The notes under the pieces are model-generated. The model searched no databases. It had not been told where the DNA came from and saw only the letters and a list, made by a program, of their open reading frames with translations. A program made the position numbers and the translations under genes. Below are positions 33,788 to 46,236 of a stretch of DNA of 64,000 nucleotides, in pieces; position 1 is the first letter of the stretch; each line of letters opens with the position of its first letter. Origin of the DNA: Gilliamella sp. Pas-s25 (GTDB taxonomy: Bacteria > Pseudomonadota > Gammaproteobacteria > Enterobacterales > Orbaceae); the NCBI RefSeq assembly GCF_009795885.1, contig NZ_WTEV01000014.1, positions 1-64,000 on the forward strand, read 5' to 3'.

Positions 33788-36352
33788 ATGGATACTATTT
33801 TTACTTTAAAAATCATTTTGCTCCTAATTATGTTATTTATTACCTTAATCGGATTTGCGAAGTGGTGTGATTTTAAATCTGAACGTCGACAAAACAGAAG
33901 AAACCTAGAAGAGCGTATAAATAATTGTAAAACAATAAGAAGGTTAACATCAGAAGAACTTGAGCTGATAACCCCTTATCTCACCGATAAAAAATTGGTA
34001 AAACCTTATAAATTGCAATCTTCATTAGTGAATTCTGAAGTATCTATTATTGAGGGCGCCTGTGTTCGTCATAGTTTTTATACCGATTCAAAAGAAACTG
34101 AATTTTATTACAAAATCGATGGTATCGAAGTCCTATTCCCTTATAATTTACAACTATTTGCTTTAGATTATAATATTGTGGAAGTTGTTTTCACATCGCG
34201 CTATGCGATTGCCGTTAGTTTTAATGGCTATGGTTTTGATACGTTAGCAGATTTTAGTGATAATTCCAATGATGAAAATAACAAATATGGTTTATCATTT
34301 TTCTCTAACTTAAGTCGAACAATAAAAGAAGAAGAATACCAACTACTTGAACCTTATCTTAACGACCCATCTATGGTAGGGCCTTATGAACATGGGCCTT
34401 CATTAGTTAGTCCAACTGTTTCAGTTATCGTTGGCTCTTGTATTGCTATTAACCAGTCTAATAAGCGTAATGATCCTATCTATACTTATCGAATTGGTGA
34501 TACCGTTGTCTTTTTTCCTTATGACATGGAACAATACGTTGAAGACATCAATATCGTACAAGTCGTATTTACTGAACGCTATGCATTAGTGGTCAAACTC
34601 AATCAATATGACCTAAAAACAGCACAACAAAATCAAAAACAACCAAACAAAAAACCGCATTTTGTCAAGCCTTGGGAAAGCAAAAAAACACAAGCTGAAC
34701 TCGAAATTGAACAAAACCTAACTGACGCAAATGACAGCATAATTAAAATTGATAAAAATATTGAATTAAAAAGCAAATTTAGTTGTGAAATAGTCGAACA
34801 ACGTGAAGAAACACCTCTAGAATCGGCGATTCGAAGTAAAAAAAATACTGGCATATTTGCTGCCGTTTTTTTAGTGGTAGCTGCTATGTTATTTGTTAAG
34901 TACTGGCACTCTTTTGATCGTTTTTTACCTGTACTTATCATGCTTAGTTTATCTGCTACTGTTTTCTTTTACTTGCGTAAAGCTGAATCTTACACATTAG
35001 ATGTTAACCGCATAAAAGCGAAAATTCGACACAAAGACGACATAAAAAACCAAATGGTAGTTGGTGATAATCTCACTTTAAAATACCCTGCTTATTGGAT
35101 TCCATTTCTGCCTGATAAAACGAATGAAAATATCGACATGGATATCGTTGCAAATAGCAAAAAACTGCTTCGTTATGGCAATTCATTATCCATCAGTCGT
35201 GAAATAGAAGAATTTGGGCCGCCAAAATTTATAATGCGCAATCTAATACTATTTGTTACAGCGCTTATTTTATCTATTAGCATCTTTAAATTAGTTAATA
35301 TCTCCGATAATTTGCCACTGGCTAGTTATCCTTTTAATGACCATGTCAGTATTTGGAACATTAAAGATGCTAAATCTTTAAAAAACAGCCCAATCAAAAA
35401 GGGCGACTTGGTTAATATAAAACTCAACGGCGCATCATGTAATGCGCAAAGCAACATATATTTAGAACATTGCGATAAAGTGTTTATTAACGAGCAAACC
35501 GCAAACAATGCCGAAGATGCCTCATTTGAGAACGATTTGTTAAACGCGTTTTTTGGCAATAACTTAATTAAAACAGTACGAGATAATGACGTAACAGAGC
35601 TTGAAAACCAGCTAAACAACAGAAAAAACACAGACTACAACGCGGATTACCAATCGGGCGTAATATTAACCAAACTATTACATATTGATCGCTTAATTCT
35701 AACTATCGACGAAAGCTGCCAATTGTTAGAAGAGGACAAATGTAGACGAGCCAAGCAGATTTTAATCCAAACCATTAAACCAACCGCCAGCACACTCGAC
35801 CAATGGCCTCAACTTGTCGAATATAGCAAACAGCACCCAAACTACGAAAAGATTATCGTTGCTGGCATGCTCGAACACCTAGAACCACAAATCAATAACT
35901 TAAAAAGAAGTGTGTTATCTTACTACCTAGAAAAAGCAAACACAGCGCTAACTGATTATCAACAATCAGCACAAAGTGTCGGCTTAGCATTAGCAAATAC
36001 ACAAGAGATAAAAATCAGTTATCCCGATGACGAAGATATAAGCTTGACAGAAACATACTATAATGCGTTATTAGGAAAGGGCGGAAAGGTGAAAGTTTCA
36101 GGACTAGTGACGGGGGTAAATTATCAAAGTGATAACACAATTTTAGATCTAACTATTAATAATGATTTTTTATATAGGTTTCATCAAGAACAGTTATTGT
36201 CATTCACCTCGCCAATATTTATCGGCATTTCTATTTTTATTATCACTGCCTTAATAGCGTTGTTTCATGGCATAACCATTTGCTATAAATTAATTGCGAA
36301 TCGACAGAGAAAAAATAAAATCATTAAATCATATGAAAATAAAATAATATAA
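33788..36352 (+). CDS. IgaA/UmoB/YrfF-family membrane protein, copy 2, with duplicated N-domain
   Basis: Paralogue of the preceding gene with 854 residues. The extra length is an internal duplication: residues about 51-152 (LTSEELELITPYLTDKK ... VVFTSRYAIAVSFNGY) and about 176-279 (IKEEEYQLLEPYLNDP ... VVFTERYALVVKLNQY) are two versions of the single N-terminal cytoplasmic domain of copy 1. The second repeat is closer to copy 1 in its ending (YDLKTA). The rest is collinear: a helix pair near 355-400, a helix near 485, periplasmic domain GDLVNIKLNGASCN, and a last helix near 810. Own ribosome site (AAGG). Possibly one operon with copy 1. Confidence 0.7.
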   Translation: MDTIFTLKIILLLIMLFITLIGFAKWCDFKSERRQNRRNLEERINNCKTIRRLTSEELELITPYLTDKKLVKPYKLQSSLVNSEVSIIEGACVRHSFYTDSKETEFYYKIDGIEVLFPYNLQLFALDYNIVEVVFTSRYAIAVSFNGYGFDTLADFSDNSNDENNKYGLSFFSNLSRTIKEEEYQLLEPYLNDPSMVGPYEHGPSLVSPTVSVIVGSCIAINQSNKRNDPIYTYRIGDTVVFFPYDMEQYVEDINIVQVVFTERYALVVKLNQYDLKTAQQNQKQPNKKPHFVKPWESKKTQAELEIEQNLTDANDSIIKIDKNIELKSKFSCEIVEQREETPLESAIRSKKNTGIFAAVFLVVAAMLFVKYWHSFDRFLPVLIMLSLSATVFFYLRKAESYTLDVNRIKAKIRHKDDIKNQMVVGDNLTLKYPAYWIPFLPDKTNENIDMDIVANSKKLLRYGNSLSISREIEEFGPPKFIMRNLILFVTALILSISIFKLVNISDNLPLASYPFNDHVSIWNIKDAKSLKNSPIKKGDLVNIKLNGASCNAQSNIYLEHCDKVFINEQTANNAEDASFENDLLNAFFGNNLIKTVRDNDVTELENQLNNRKNTDYNADYQSGVILTKLLHIDRLILTIDESCQLLEEDKCRRAKQILIQTIKPTASTLDQWPQLVEYSKQHPNYEKIIVAGMLEHLEPQINNLKRSVLSYYLEKANTALTDYQQSAQSVGLALANTQEIKISYPDDEDISLTETYYNALLGKGGKVKVSGLVTGVNYQSDNTILDLTINNDFLYRFHQEQLLSFTSPIFIGISIFIITALIALFHGITICYKLIANRQRKNKIIKSYENKII

Positions 36353-36673
36353 TGACTATTTATAACTGATTTACAGCAAAAATGAAGGCTTTATCGAAAA
36401 ACGATAACTAAACCATTTGTATAGGAATGATTTAGGCTATGTTATTTGATAGAGCCTTCAGACTTTTGGTTTTTATATTCTATTTATTGCTTTTAGTGCA
36501 TAAGCAATTGGGTTATAGAAACAAATTTATATCCCAAAATGGTTATAATAATTTGATTTTATTGTTTTTTTGTTTGATGTTTTTTTTAAGCGCCAGACAA
36601 ATCATTCTCCAAAATTCACCAACAAAAACTTAACCTCCACTCTGAAAAAATTTACATATTTTTAACAAAAAAC
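36353..36673. other. AT-rich gap before the third adhesin-like gene
   Basis: About 320 bases with only a short hydrophobic open frame (36439-36633) lacking a ribosome site. I see no supported gene. Confidence 0.6.
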
Positions 36674-36702
36674 TAGCACATTGTTTTTCAATAGATTATA
36701 AT
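36674..36702 (+). promoter_or_regulatory. Promoter of adhesin-like gene 3
   Basis: TAGCAC (36674-36679), a 17-base spacer, then a perfect TATAAT (36697-36702). It matches genes 1 and 2 in layout, including the preceding AAAAAACTAGC, but the spacer has only five T in a row, so this copy is not a slippage promoter. Confidence 0.6.
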
Positions 36703-36783
36703 TTAACCTTTTTTAAATTAGATTAATGCTCATTAGTTGAGCGGTCATTATAAAAAATACAAATTAAACAAAAGGTTGATAGG

Positions 36784-38325
36784 ATGATCGAAGTGCGTTA
36801 CCATTTTCAATACCTCTATAGTCTAAAACAGACTCCATTTTTATTATCGAAATCATTGAGCTTGGCGTCATCGAGGTCGAGTTGTAAGCTTTTATCCTCC
36901 TTATCAAAGTCTTCATTGGCTTTTGTGTCATTGTTGTTACTGTCGTGTTCGTTTGGTACACAAGCGTTATCTGTTTATATGTCAAGTACATCAAAAGTTA
37001 TTGAAGGTAGAGAGCCGTATTTAACGTTTGATGGGGGGCGAACTAAGGAGTTTTCAGCGAAGACTTTATTAGCTATCACGTTGCCGGACGGTCGAATCAT
37101 TAAACCAACGTTTAATACATCAAATGCCATGAATCCAATAAGATTACCTTATGCAGGGATTACATTGGGGGATATAGGCACGTTGATACCACCACCAGCT
37201 GATTCAGTAAGTTTAAATGATTTAGTGAACACCTATCATTATTGGGGAGATGATGACGGAGATGGTCAGGGTACTGATGGTGTTACTGTGACGGGTAGTA
37301 TCTCGGTGAATTTTACTGATAAGGATGGTAATACGGTAGGTCGTAATGATACATTAGATCCCTGTAAGGCCCCATATAAGATGACATTAAGTAGTACAGA
37401 TGGAAGTTTAACTACACAGTACGGAATCCCTAATACAAGCCATTTCGATGGTTACTCAGTGTCGTATTATATCAATCCGTATGACTCTAGTATTTGTTAT
37501 ATAAGGCCGAATCTCAATAATGGCTTACATGATTTTAGAGGCCCTGCTAACATATGGGATCCCGACAACGGTTTTTTAGTTCAGTCAACCAGTCCGTTAT
37601 CTTACGGTAATAATTTTCCTACTACGGGTGCTCATGGTTTGTATTTTGATTTAATTGTCCGTGGCGGAGATGGAAATGGGTTGACGTGGTCAACTGTCAA
37701 CTTGGGCGGGAGCGGGATAACTGCTACAGTCACATGGGTAAGACCAAACAGAAGTGATGATTGGATTTTTAATAGAACCCGTGTAGCTCGGGTAACATTA
37801 ACGGGGCCTAGGGCGACTCCTAGTCAGGTGGCTTCTGATAATCCTAGTCCGCTTACTCCGTTGCTATCTTTGCCGCAGACATTTGAGTTAGTGGGTAAGG
37901 ACAGTAGTGGTAATGTGGTACTCAAGTATGGGTTTATGTTGAAGCAGTGGTTTGTCAATCGGGGGTATGAGTTCTTTGATATTGACACTCAAACAGCTTG
38001 GTGTCATAGTTTGGGGTATCGAATGCCGCATATAAGGGATTTAACTAACGCGAAGTGTGGTATACATTATAGTTTTCCATGTGTAAACGGGATCGATGGC
38101 GCAACACCGTCATCATCTTATAATGTTTACCAACGACAAATAGGTGCAGGATTTTTCACTGAGTGGGGGCCGGTGATAAGTTACAGCGGTCCGGGCTTTG
38201 GTCGCTACCAAAACTGGACGAGCGACGCGTCAGGTAGTAAGTGGTTTTCTGTCAGCCCGATTGACGGCAAGGTCCTTCTCGACTTTCCACAGTTCCGCAA
38301 TAATGTTGTTTGCACCGTACCTTAG
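36784..38325 (+). CDS. Secreted adhesin-like protein, copy 3 (long form, not repeat-controlled)
   Basis: A 513-residue member of the family at 8.1 and 9.8 kb. It has a long N-region, a signal core (SSLAFVSLLLLSC, cleavage near TQALS), an extra N-terminal domain of about 200 residues (PYLTFDGGRTKEF ... YHYWGDDDGDGQGTDGVTVTG), then the shared part GPANIWDPDNGFLVQST, NFPTTGAHGLYFDL, LPQTFELVGKD, LGYRMPHIRDLTNAK and a C-terminal domain with FFTEWGP and NWTSDASG. The extra part and the C-terminus both resemble DUF823-type adhesion regions of enterobacterial adhesins. No heptamer tract follows the ATG, so expression should be steady. No anchor or barrel is seen. Confidence 0.7.
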   Translation: MIEVRYHFQYLYSLKQTPFLLSKSLSLASSRSSCKLLSSLSKSSLAFVSLLLLSCSFGTQALSVYMSSTSKVIEGREPYLTFDGGRTKEFSAKTLLAITLPDGRIIKPTFNTSNAMNPIRLPYAGITLGDIGTLIPPPADSVSLNDLVNTYHYWGDDDGDGQGTDGVTVTGSISVNFTDKDGNTVGRNDTLDPCKAPYKMTLSSTDGSLTTQYGIPNTSHFDGYSVSYYINPYDSSICYIRPNLNNGLHDFRGPANIWDPDNGFLVQSTSPLSYGNNFPTTGAHGLYFDLIVRGGDGNGLTWSTVNLGGSGITATVTWVRPNRSDDWIFNRTRVARVTLTGPRATPSQVASDNPSPLTPLLSLPQTFELVGKDSSGNVVLKYGFMLKQWFVNRGYEFFDIDTQTAWCHSLGYRMPHIRDLTNAKCGIHYSFPCVNGIDGATPSSSYNVYQRQIGAGFFTEWGPVISYSGPGFGRYQNWTSDASGSKWFSVSPIDGKVLLDFPQFRNNVVCTVP

Positions 38326-38484
38326 TTTTTAGTCCTTAATCCTTAGGCCGCGGGGGGGATAGTGCCAACAAGAAGGCAATATAACAACCAATAGCGCCCA
38401 GAAGTAGTTGGGGTGCCTTATTGTGGTTGCGCTGTTTGCGGTGTCCCCCCCCGCCTCCAGACGAAGCCAAAGGCGTGGTTAGCT
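38323..38484 (+). repeat. Shared 3' flank unit after adhesin-like gene 3
   Basis: Opens like the flanks of genes 1 and 2 (TTTTTAG ... CCTTAGG(C/T)CGCGGGGG ... ATATAACAA) and ends with the GAAGCCAAAGGCGTGGTT block also found after gene 2. The minus strand is open across the unit (LTTPLASSGGGGG ... PPRPKD), so a short convergent gene or its remnant is possible. The rest of the 38485-38999 gap has no supported gene. Confidence 0.55.
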
Positions 38485-38999
38485 ATTCATGGATTATACG
38501 CTATTGCGATTTTAAACTCGTGGTCATAGTAGCTATTTTGAACACTAAACTACAAACGTCTGAAACCACTGTATCCAATCCATTCCAATCACAAAACAAA
38601 AAAACTTTTTTGCAAAAAAAATATCAGAAAAATTATTGATTTTATATAATTTTTTACTAAAAACACACCAATTTGTTTGAGCTAACTGTAGCTACATTAT
38701 CATCAAAGTAAAACGTCCAAAAATCACCACACCTAATTTAATTCATCCAACGACTTAGTCATCAAACAATTTTATAAAAATGTGGCATAGAACATGGGCT
38801 TCGGACTTATGCCCTAGTAAAAATAGAAAAATCATTACTATAAGTATTGTCAATTCTTCAATTGCTTAGGAAATATTATGACAGAGTATGTTAATGCAAA
38901 GAAAAATGATTTTGCTCAAATAGTATCATGCTTGACGACCCTTTGAGAGCACAATTTATTGCCGATTGGTGAGAGTATTTTTTCTTTATGATATAGGTG

Positions 39000-39100
39000 T
39001 TGTTTCTCTTGCCTGTTATAAGGTATATCCCTATCCATTACCGTTGTTGCTTAATTTACTGTAAATGGTGCGAGTTTTTCACGTAATATGGATAAAAAAT
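39000..39100 (-). mobile_element. IS481-type left-end fragment (copy 4)
   Basis: Carries the same left-flank pattern (TTTACAGTAAATT, then a minus-strand ATG) as the relics at 7.9 and 26.5 kb. The following frame is degenerate. It is the weakest of the five copies. Confidence 0.4.
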
Positions 39101-39118
39101 ATAATATAAGTTGATCAT

Positions 39119-39137
39119 GAAAATGATAATCATTATC
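39119..39137 (+). promoter_or_regulatory. Fur box upstream of the TonB receptor
   Basis: Eighteen of 19 positions match the Fur consensus GATAATGATAATCATTATC (third base A instead of T), 64 bases before the start codon. This implies iron repression. Confidence 0.92.
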
Positions 39138-39200
39138 ATAATATTGTTATTCTAGTTTTAAGTAATAAAGTAAAATCATAAACGATAGGACGGACAAACA

Positions 39201-41318
39201 ATGAAGTTAGTTAATCAATTAGCAATATTCAGCTTATTGGGTACCACGTCTGTTATTGTTGGTGCACAAGAAAAATTTAATGATGATACTAATATCGAGA
39301 CAATGAAGGTTTTTGCTAATATTAAGGATAATAATGATCAGCGGATAAAAAAATCATCAACAGCAACAAAAATGCCTTTTGATATCAAAGATATTCCTCA
39401 AACAATTAATGCTGTTAACCTTGAGCAACAAAAAATTTATGGGCAAAATGATCTCAATGTGATAGTCAATAAATTGCCAGGGGTTGATACAACCTATGAC
39501 ATGCGGGATGAAGGTATAAAAATTCGAGGTTTTTCGGCAAGTTCTGGTGATATTTATCGCGATGGTATTCGTGCTAGTGGGCAGGTTAGGCAAAGTACTG
39601 CAAACATAGAGCGGATTGAAGTGTTAAAAGGTCCTGCATCTGTGCTTTATGGACGTGGATCAGGTGGTGGAATCATTAATATGATTAGTAAACAAGCTAA
39701 TTTTGATTCACCTTCGATCTTAAGTTTACGTAGTGGTTCATGGGATAAGTATGGTGGTATGGTGGATATCAATCAGGTTTTATATGATAAACTTGCCATA
39801 CGAATGACTGTCGATCATCAATCAGACAGAAGTTTTCGTAAAGGAATTAAGCAAAGAGATACAATGGTATCGCCAAGTATACTCTATGACAACTTAGATG
39901 GATTTAATTGGTTAGTTCAATATACTTATGATAATTTATGGCGTAAGCCAGATAGGGCGCCGGCTTATTATGATTTACCTAAAGGCGTATCGATTAAAAC
40001 GGCCTATGCACACCCGGATGATTATGTGAAAGATAATTATCGTTCATTACGTTCTGTCATGGGATTTGAACTCAACCCTGACTGGTCTATTAAATTAACT
40101 AATTTATACCGTCAAGCCTCTCAAAACTTCGATCATATTTATGCAGGTAATTATTGTCATTTAAATGGCAAACTGAATAATGGTAAAGATTGTCATTATC
40201 AAGGTAAATTGCAATTTCGCCGAGCTTGGCAAGAAACCGCTAATAAGACATACAGTAATACTGCCGATTTAATGGGTAAATTTAATACAGCAAGTATTGT
40301 GCATGATATGCTTATTGGTATTGAATATAACATTGAAAAACGTCAGCCAAGATTAGCCCTAACCAGCGCTTATCCAGAAGTGGTTGATCCATTTCATCCG
40401 CATTGGTATTCCAAAAAGCCTCATTATAGTAAATTGAATACCAAAACCAATCATAAAGCCACATCGAAAGGATTTTATTGGCAAGACTTGATTAGTTTGA
40501 CAGCACAATGGAAATTATTAGCAGGACTACGTTACGATAATTATAATTTTGCATCAAATGATAAATTAAAACACCAAAACCGTTCGTATGACGGTCACTC
40601 ATTAAGTCCTCGAGTTGGTATAATTTGGCAGCCTATAGAATCGCAGAGTTTTTATGCTTCTTATAGTAAAAATTTTGCACCTTATGGCGGGCGAGGTCTT
40701 ATTACAATTTCGACCGACTCAAAAACAGTTTATGATGATAAACCCCAATATTCGCGTCAATATGAGGTTGGAATTAAAAGTGACTGGCTAGATGATAAGC
40801 TTTCCTCTCAAATTGCCATTTATGATCTTGAACTATATAATGTTCGTTATCAGCCTGATGCTGTTAATGACCCTTATAATTGGCAGGTTAAAGGGAGTGA
40901 TCGTAGCCAAGGTTTTGAACTAAGTGTTATTGGTCAGCTGGCAACAAAATGGTACGTTAATAGTGGTATTGGCTATCAACAAGCTAAAGTTCATAAAGAT
41001 AAAAAAACGCCAGCCAATCGGGACAAATATTTGCCTAATACGGCTAAGCATAGTGGTTATTTAAGCGTTCGTTATTTACCTTACGATAATTGGTTTACAG
41101 AAGTGGAACTCAATTATAAAGGCTCGATGTATAACGATAATAAGAATCAATTCAAACGCCCAGGTTATACCGTATGGAATACAGCAGTTGGTTATCAATC
41201 TCGGCGTTTTGACGTGACTTTAGCATTAACTAATTTATTAGGTAAAGAGTATTGGCGTTCAAGTAGTATGCCTGGTACACCGAGAGCCTTTTTGCTGACT
41301 GCAACTTATAAGCTGTAG
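39201..41318 (+). CDS. TonB-dependent siderophore receptor
   Basis: Outer-membrane gated barrel for iron-siderophore uptake. The 705-residue precursor has a signal peptide (cleavage near VGAQE), a TonB-box-like ETMKVFA (about 33-39), a plug domain (DIPQTINAVN ... LPGVDTTYDMRDEGIKIRGF ... RIEVLKGPASVLYGRGSGGGIINMISK) and a barrel of about 22 strands ending in FLLTATYKL. Motifs fit hydroxamate/catecholate receptors of the TIGR01783 type; the ligand cannot be named. A Fur box lies upstream. No transporter genes adjoin, although an ABC-ATPase relic is found at 51.4 kb. Confidence 0.92.
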   Translation: MKLVNQLAIFSLLGTTSVIVGAQEKFNDDTNIETMKVFANIKDNNDQRIKKSSTATKMPFDIKDIPQTINAVNLEQQKIYGQNDLNVIVNKLPGVDTTYDMRDEGIKIRGFSASSGDIYRDGIRASGQVRQSTANIERIEVLKGPASVLYGRGSGGGIINMISKQANFDSPSILSLRSGSWDKYGGMVDINQVLYDKLAIRMTVDHQSDRSFRKGIKQRDTMVSPSILYDNLDGFNWLVQYTYDNLWRKPDRAPAYYDLPKGVSIKTAYAHPDDYVKDNYRSLRSVMGFELNPDWSIKLTNLYRQASQNFDHIYAGNYCHLNGKLNNGKDCHYQGKLQFRRAWQETANKTYSNTADLMGKFNTASIVHDMLIGIEYNIEKRQPRLALTSAYPEVVDPFHPHWYSKKPHYSKLNTKTNHKATSKGFYWQDLISLTAQWKLLAGLRYDNYNFASNDKLKHQNRSYDGHSLSPRVGIIWQPIESQSFYASYSKNFAPYGGRGLITISTDSKTVYDDKPQYSRQYEVGIKSDWLDDKLSSQIAIYDLELYNVRYQPDAVNDPYNWQVKGSDRSQGFELSVIGQLATKWYVNSGIGYQQAKVHKDKKTPANRDKYLPNTAKHSGYLSVRYLPYDNWFTEVELNYKGSMYNDNKNQFKRPGYTVWNTAVGYQSRRFDVTLALTNLLGKEYWRSSSMPGTPRAFLLTATYKL

Positions 41319-41326
41319 CGTAATTT

Positions 41327-41407
41327 AAAAATGCTGAATTGATTGAGGATTAAAAATGAGTTAAGTAATTATTAGTAAGATAACTCAACCTATTTATTCA
41401 GCATTTT
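41327..41407 (+). terminator. Nested hairpins after the TonB receptor
   Basis: Outer 12-base stem AAAATGCTGAAT/ATTCAGCATTTT encloses an inner GAGTTA/TAACTC pair. Large loop, short T run; it may end the receptor transcript. Confidence 0.45.
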
Positions 41408-41482
41408 GTTAATAAATTGAGGTATGTTAGTACTAAACATAAGTTTATCAACTCTTTTTTAATTAGTGGAGAGAGTGATAAT

Positions 41483-41693
41483 TTAAGATTGAATATTGGC
41501 GGCGATAACTAAGTCATTAAATTGCAATTTAAATGATTTGAGTGAGTTCAACATAGCATTTGATACCAATTCTATTTTTCCTTCTGTCAATACAGTTTTA
41601 GCAATAAACCATTATCTAATGGCGCATTTAATATTAAAGTAAACGGTCTTTTGGGATCACATAAAACATTAAAAAATGATAAAAGGGTGTGTT
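41483..41693 (-). pseudogene. Decayed gene fragment of unknown family
   Basis: Minus-strand coding-like stretch LLSFFNVLCDPKRPFTLILNAPLDNGLLLKL, then a frame change, then TVLTEGKIELVSNAMLNSLKSF ... AANIQS and a stop. The two halves read as one small broken protein. No start is visible upstream, and the family is unknown. The remainder of the 41408-41874 gap is empty. Confidence 0.35.
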
Positions 41694-41874
41694 GACGCTA
41701 ACTAAAAAGCATAACAAGCTGTCACCGATATAATTAGCAAGGCTAATTAAAAAAATAACTCGATCTAGATGAGGGTAATAAAATTCTTTATGCATTATTA
41801 AAGGTACTAACCCAAATAGGAGTAAATTTGGCTAATGCCCCTTTTAAAAGAATTAGTTAAAACTCATTATTCAA

Positions 41875-41903
41875 TTGTGAGGTAAGGCGGATTCTGTTAT
41901 ACT
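41875..41903 (+). promoter_or_regulatory. pyrG promoter
   Basis: TTGTGA (41875-41880), 17-base spacer, TATACT (41898-41903), leaving a leader of about 85 bases. Confidence 0.6.
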
Positions 41904-41975
41904 GCATTCCCGTCTGATTCTTGTATGTTGTATTGGTTTTGATGTCTAAAAATCGATGCAATATTGTTCTAATAA

Positions 41976-43634
<1,659 letters not shown>

Positions 43635-43654
43635 TTTTGAATTAACATTTGTAA

Positions 43655-44983
<1,329 letters not shown>

Positions 44984-45012
44984 TTAGTTTTTTATAAACT
45001 AAATTATCACTT

Positions 45013-45045
45013 AAAAAAACGGTGACTAGTTCACCGTTTTTTATT
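45013..45045 (+). terminator. Terminator after eno
   Basis: AAACGGTGA / TCACCGTTT hairpin with a CTAGT loop and a T-rich tail. Confidence 0.9.
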
Positions 45046-45156
45046 TTCATATAATTTAAACCTGCTTTATGTAGGAATAGTTGCACCGACTAAAGTTGTG
45101 TTGTACTCTTATTATTTGATTTTTTTATGACTTATTAATAACTAATGTGTATTGAT

Positions 45157-45176
45157 TAATTTAGTCGCCCTATAAT
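45157..45176 (+). promoter_or_regulatory. Promoter motif shared with 58677
   Basis: TAATTTAGTCGCCCTATAAT, identical in 19 of 20 positions to the site upstream of a small gene at 58.7 kb. It ends in a -10-like TATAAT and suggests a common regulator. Confidence 0.5.
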
Positions 45177-45211
45177 TGTTAAAATAACTAACTCGATTTA
45201 AAGTTCTACTT

Positions 45212-46156
45212 ATGAATAATATTACGAATATGTCTCAGCCAAAAAGCAAATGGCAACTCTTTAACTGGCTCTATACCGGTAAATTACCGCTAAACGAATT
45301 ATGGCTTAACCCGACCTATCGTTATAAGTTTTTTTTAAGAACCTTGTTCTTAAGCCCAATTACTTTCAAATGGCTTGATAAATTAAGACAGTATCCATTG
45401 CTTGGCTATTATTTTTCCTGCCAAACTAATTTACCATGTAAATTACAGCGACCGTATTTGGCATCTTGTTTGAGCCAAAAAGAACGTTATGATGCATTGG
45501 TCTATCATTATGACTTTTTAGCAAAACAACCCGATAGCGTAACTAAAGCTTTTTATAATCCGCAATCATCTTTTGTATTGGCGAATGTTGCTGTTAAAAA
45601 TGAAACAAATATCCAAATAGCCATTCAAGCTCGTAACAAATTTGCCAGAGAAGGCGAAGTGAGCCTTTATTTTTATGATAGCGATGGGATAGATTTAGCT
45701 ACATTAACGTTTTCAATTGTTGAATATCAAGGCAAACCAACACTCTTTATTGCTGGATTACAAGGCACAGGACACGATGACGCACGTACTCGTGTACAAA
45801 AAGCAACTAAAGCCTGCTATGGGTTATTTCCTAAACGTGTTGCAGTTGAAGCCGCATTAACTGTTGCCCGTTACTATCAATTAACGCAAATTGTTGCTGT
45901 TGGTAACAAAACTCATATCTATAACAATTGGCGCTATAACAGCCGTCAAGAACGCATTTTGTCTGATTATGACGATTTTTGGTTAACCCTTGATGGAAAA
46001 CAAGATACTAATGGTTTATTTATACTACCAAACCAAATTAACCGAAAATCAATTGAAGAAATTGCCAGTAAAAAACGTTCAGAATACCGTAACCGTTATG
46101 CGTTGTTGGATCAGCTTCAACTTAATATTGAGCAAACGTTAGCATCATTAACCTAA
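45212..46156 (+). CDS. VirK/YbjX family protein (DUF535)
   Basis: DUF535 proteins include VirK and YbjX, PhoP-controlled in Salmonella and linked to envelope integrity and resistance to antimicrobial peptides; the biochemical role is unknown. Its 314 residues match over the whole length, including LPCKLQRPYLASCLS, LANVAVKNETNIQIAI, EGEVSLYFYDSDG, IAGLQGTGHDDAR and GLFPKRVAVEA. No signal peptide or membrane helix. No convincing ribosome site, so Met7 is a possible start. lysO follows 80 bases downstream; ybjX and ybjE (lysO) are near neighbours in E. coli as well. Confidence 0.9.
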   Translation: MNNITNMSQPKSKWQLFNWLYTGKLPLNELWLNPTYRYKFFLRTLFLSPITFKWLDKLRQYPLLGYYFSCQTNLPCKLQRPYLASCLSQKERYDALVYHYDFLAKQPDSVTKAFYNPQSSFVLANVAVKNETNIQIAIQARNKFAREGEVSLYFYDSDGIDLATLTFSIVEYQGKPTLFIAGLQGTGHDDARTRVQKATKACYGLFPKRVAVEAALTVARYYQLTQIVAVGNKTHIYNNWRYNSRQERILSDYDDFWLTLDGKQDTNGLFILPNQINRKSIEEIASKKRSEYRNRYALLDQLQLNIEQTLASLT

Positions 46157-46236
46157 TGATTAGTAGTAATAGATTAAAACATATACGTTACCCCATAATT
46201 TAACAATGTAAGCAAGGAATAGTTAAGGAATAAAAT

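Noticed and set aside
36439-36633. 64-residue frame between igaA-like copy 2 and adhesin-like gene 3
   Set aside because: AT-driven hydrophobic composition, no ribosome site, no homologue recognised.
38421-38639. 72-residue plus-strand frame after adhesin-like gene 3
   Set aside because: It begins inside the repeated 3' flank at a non-ATG start and ends in Lys/Asn-rich low-complexity sequence; composition suggests chance.
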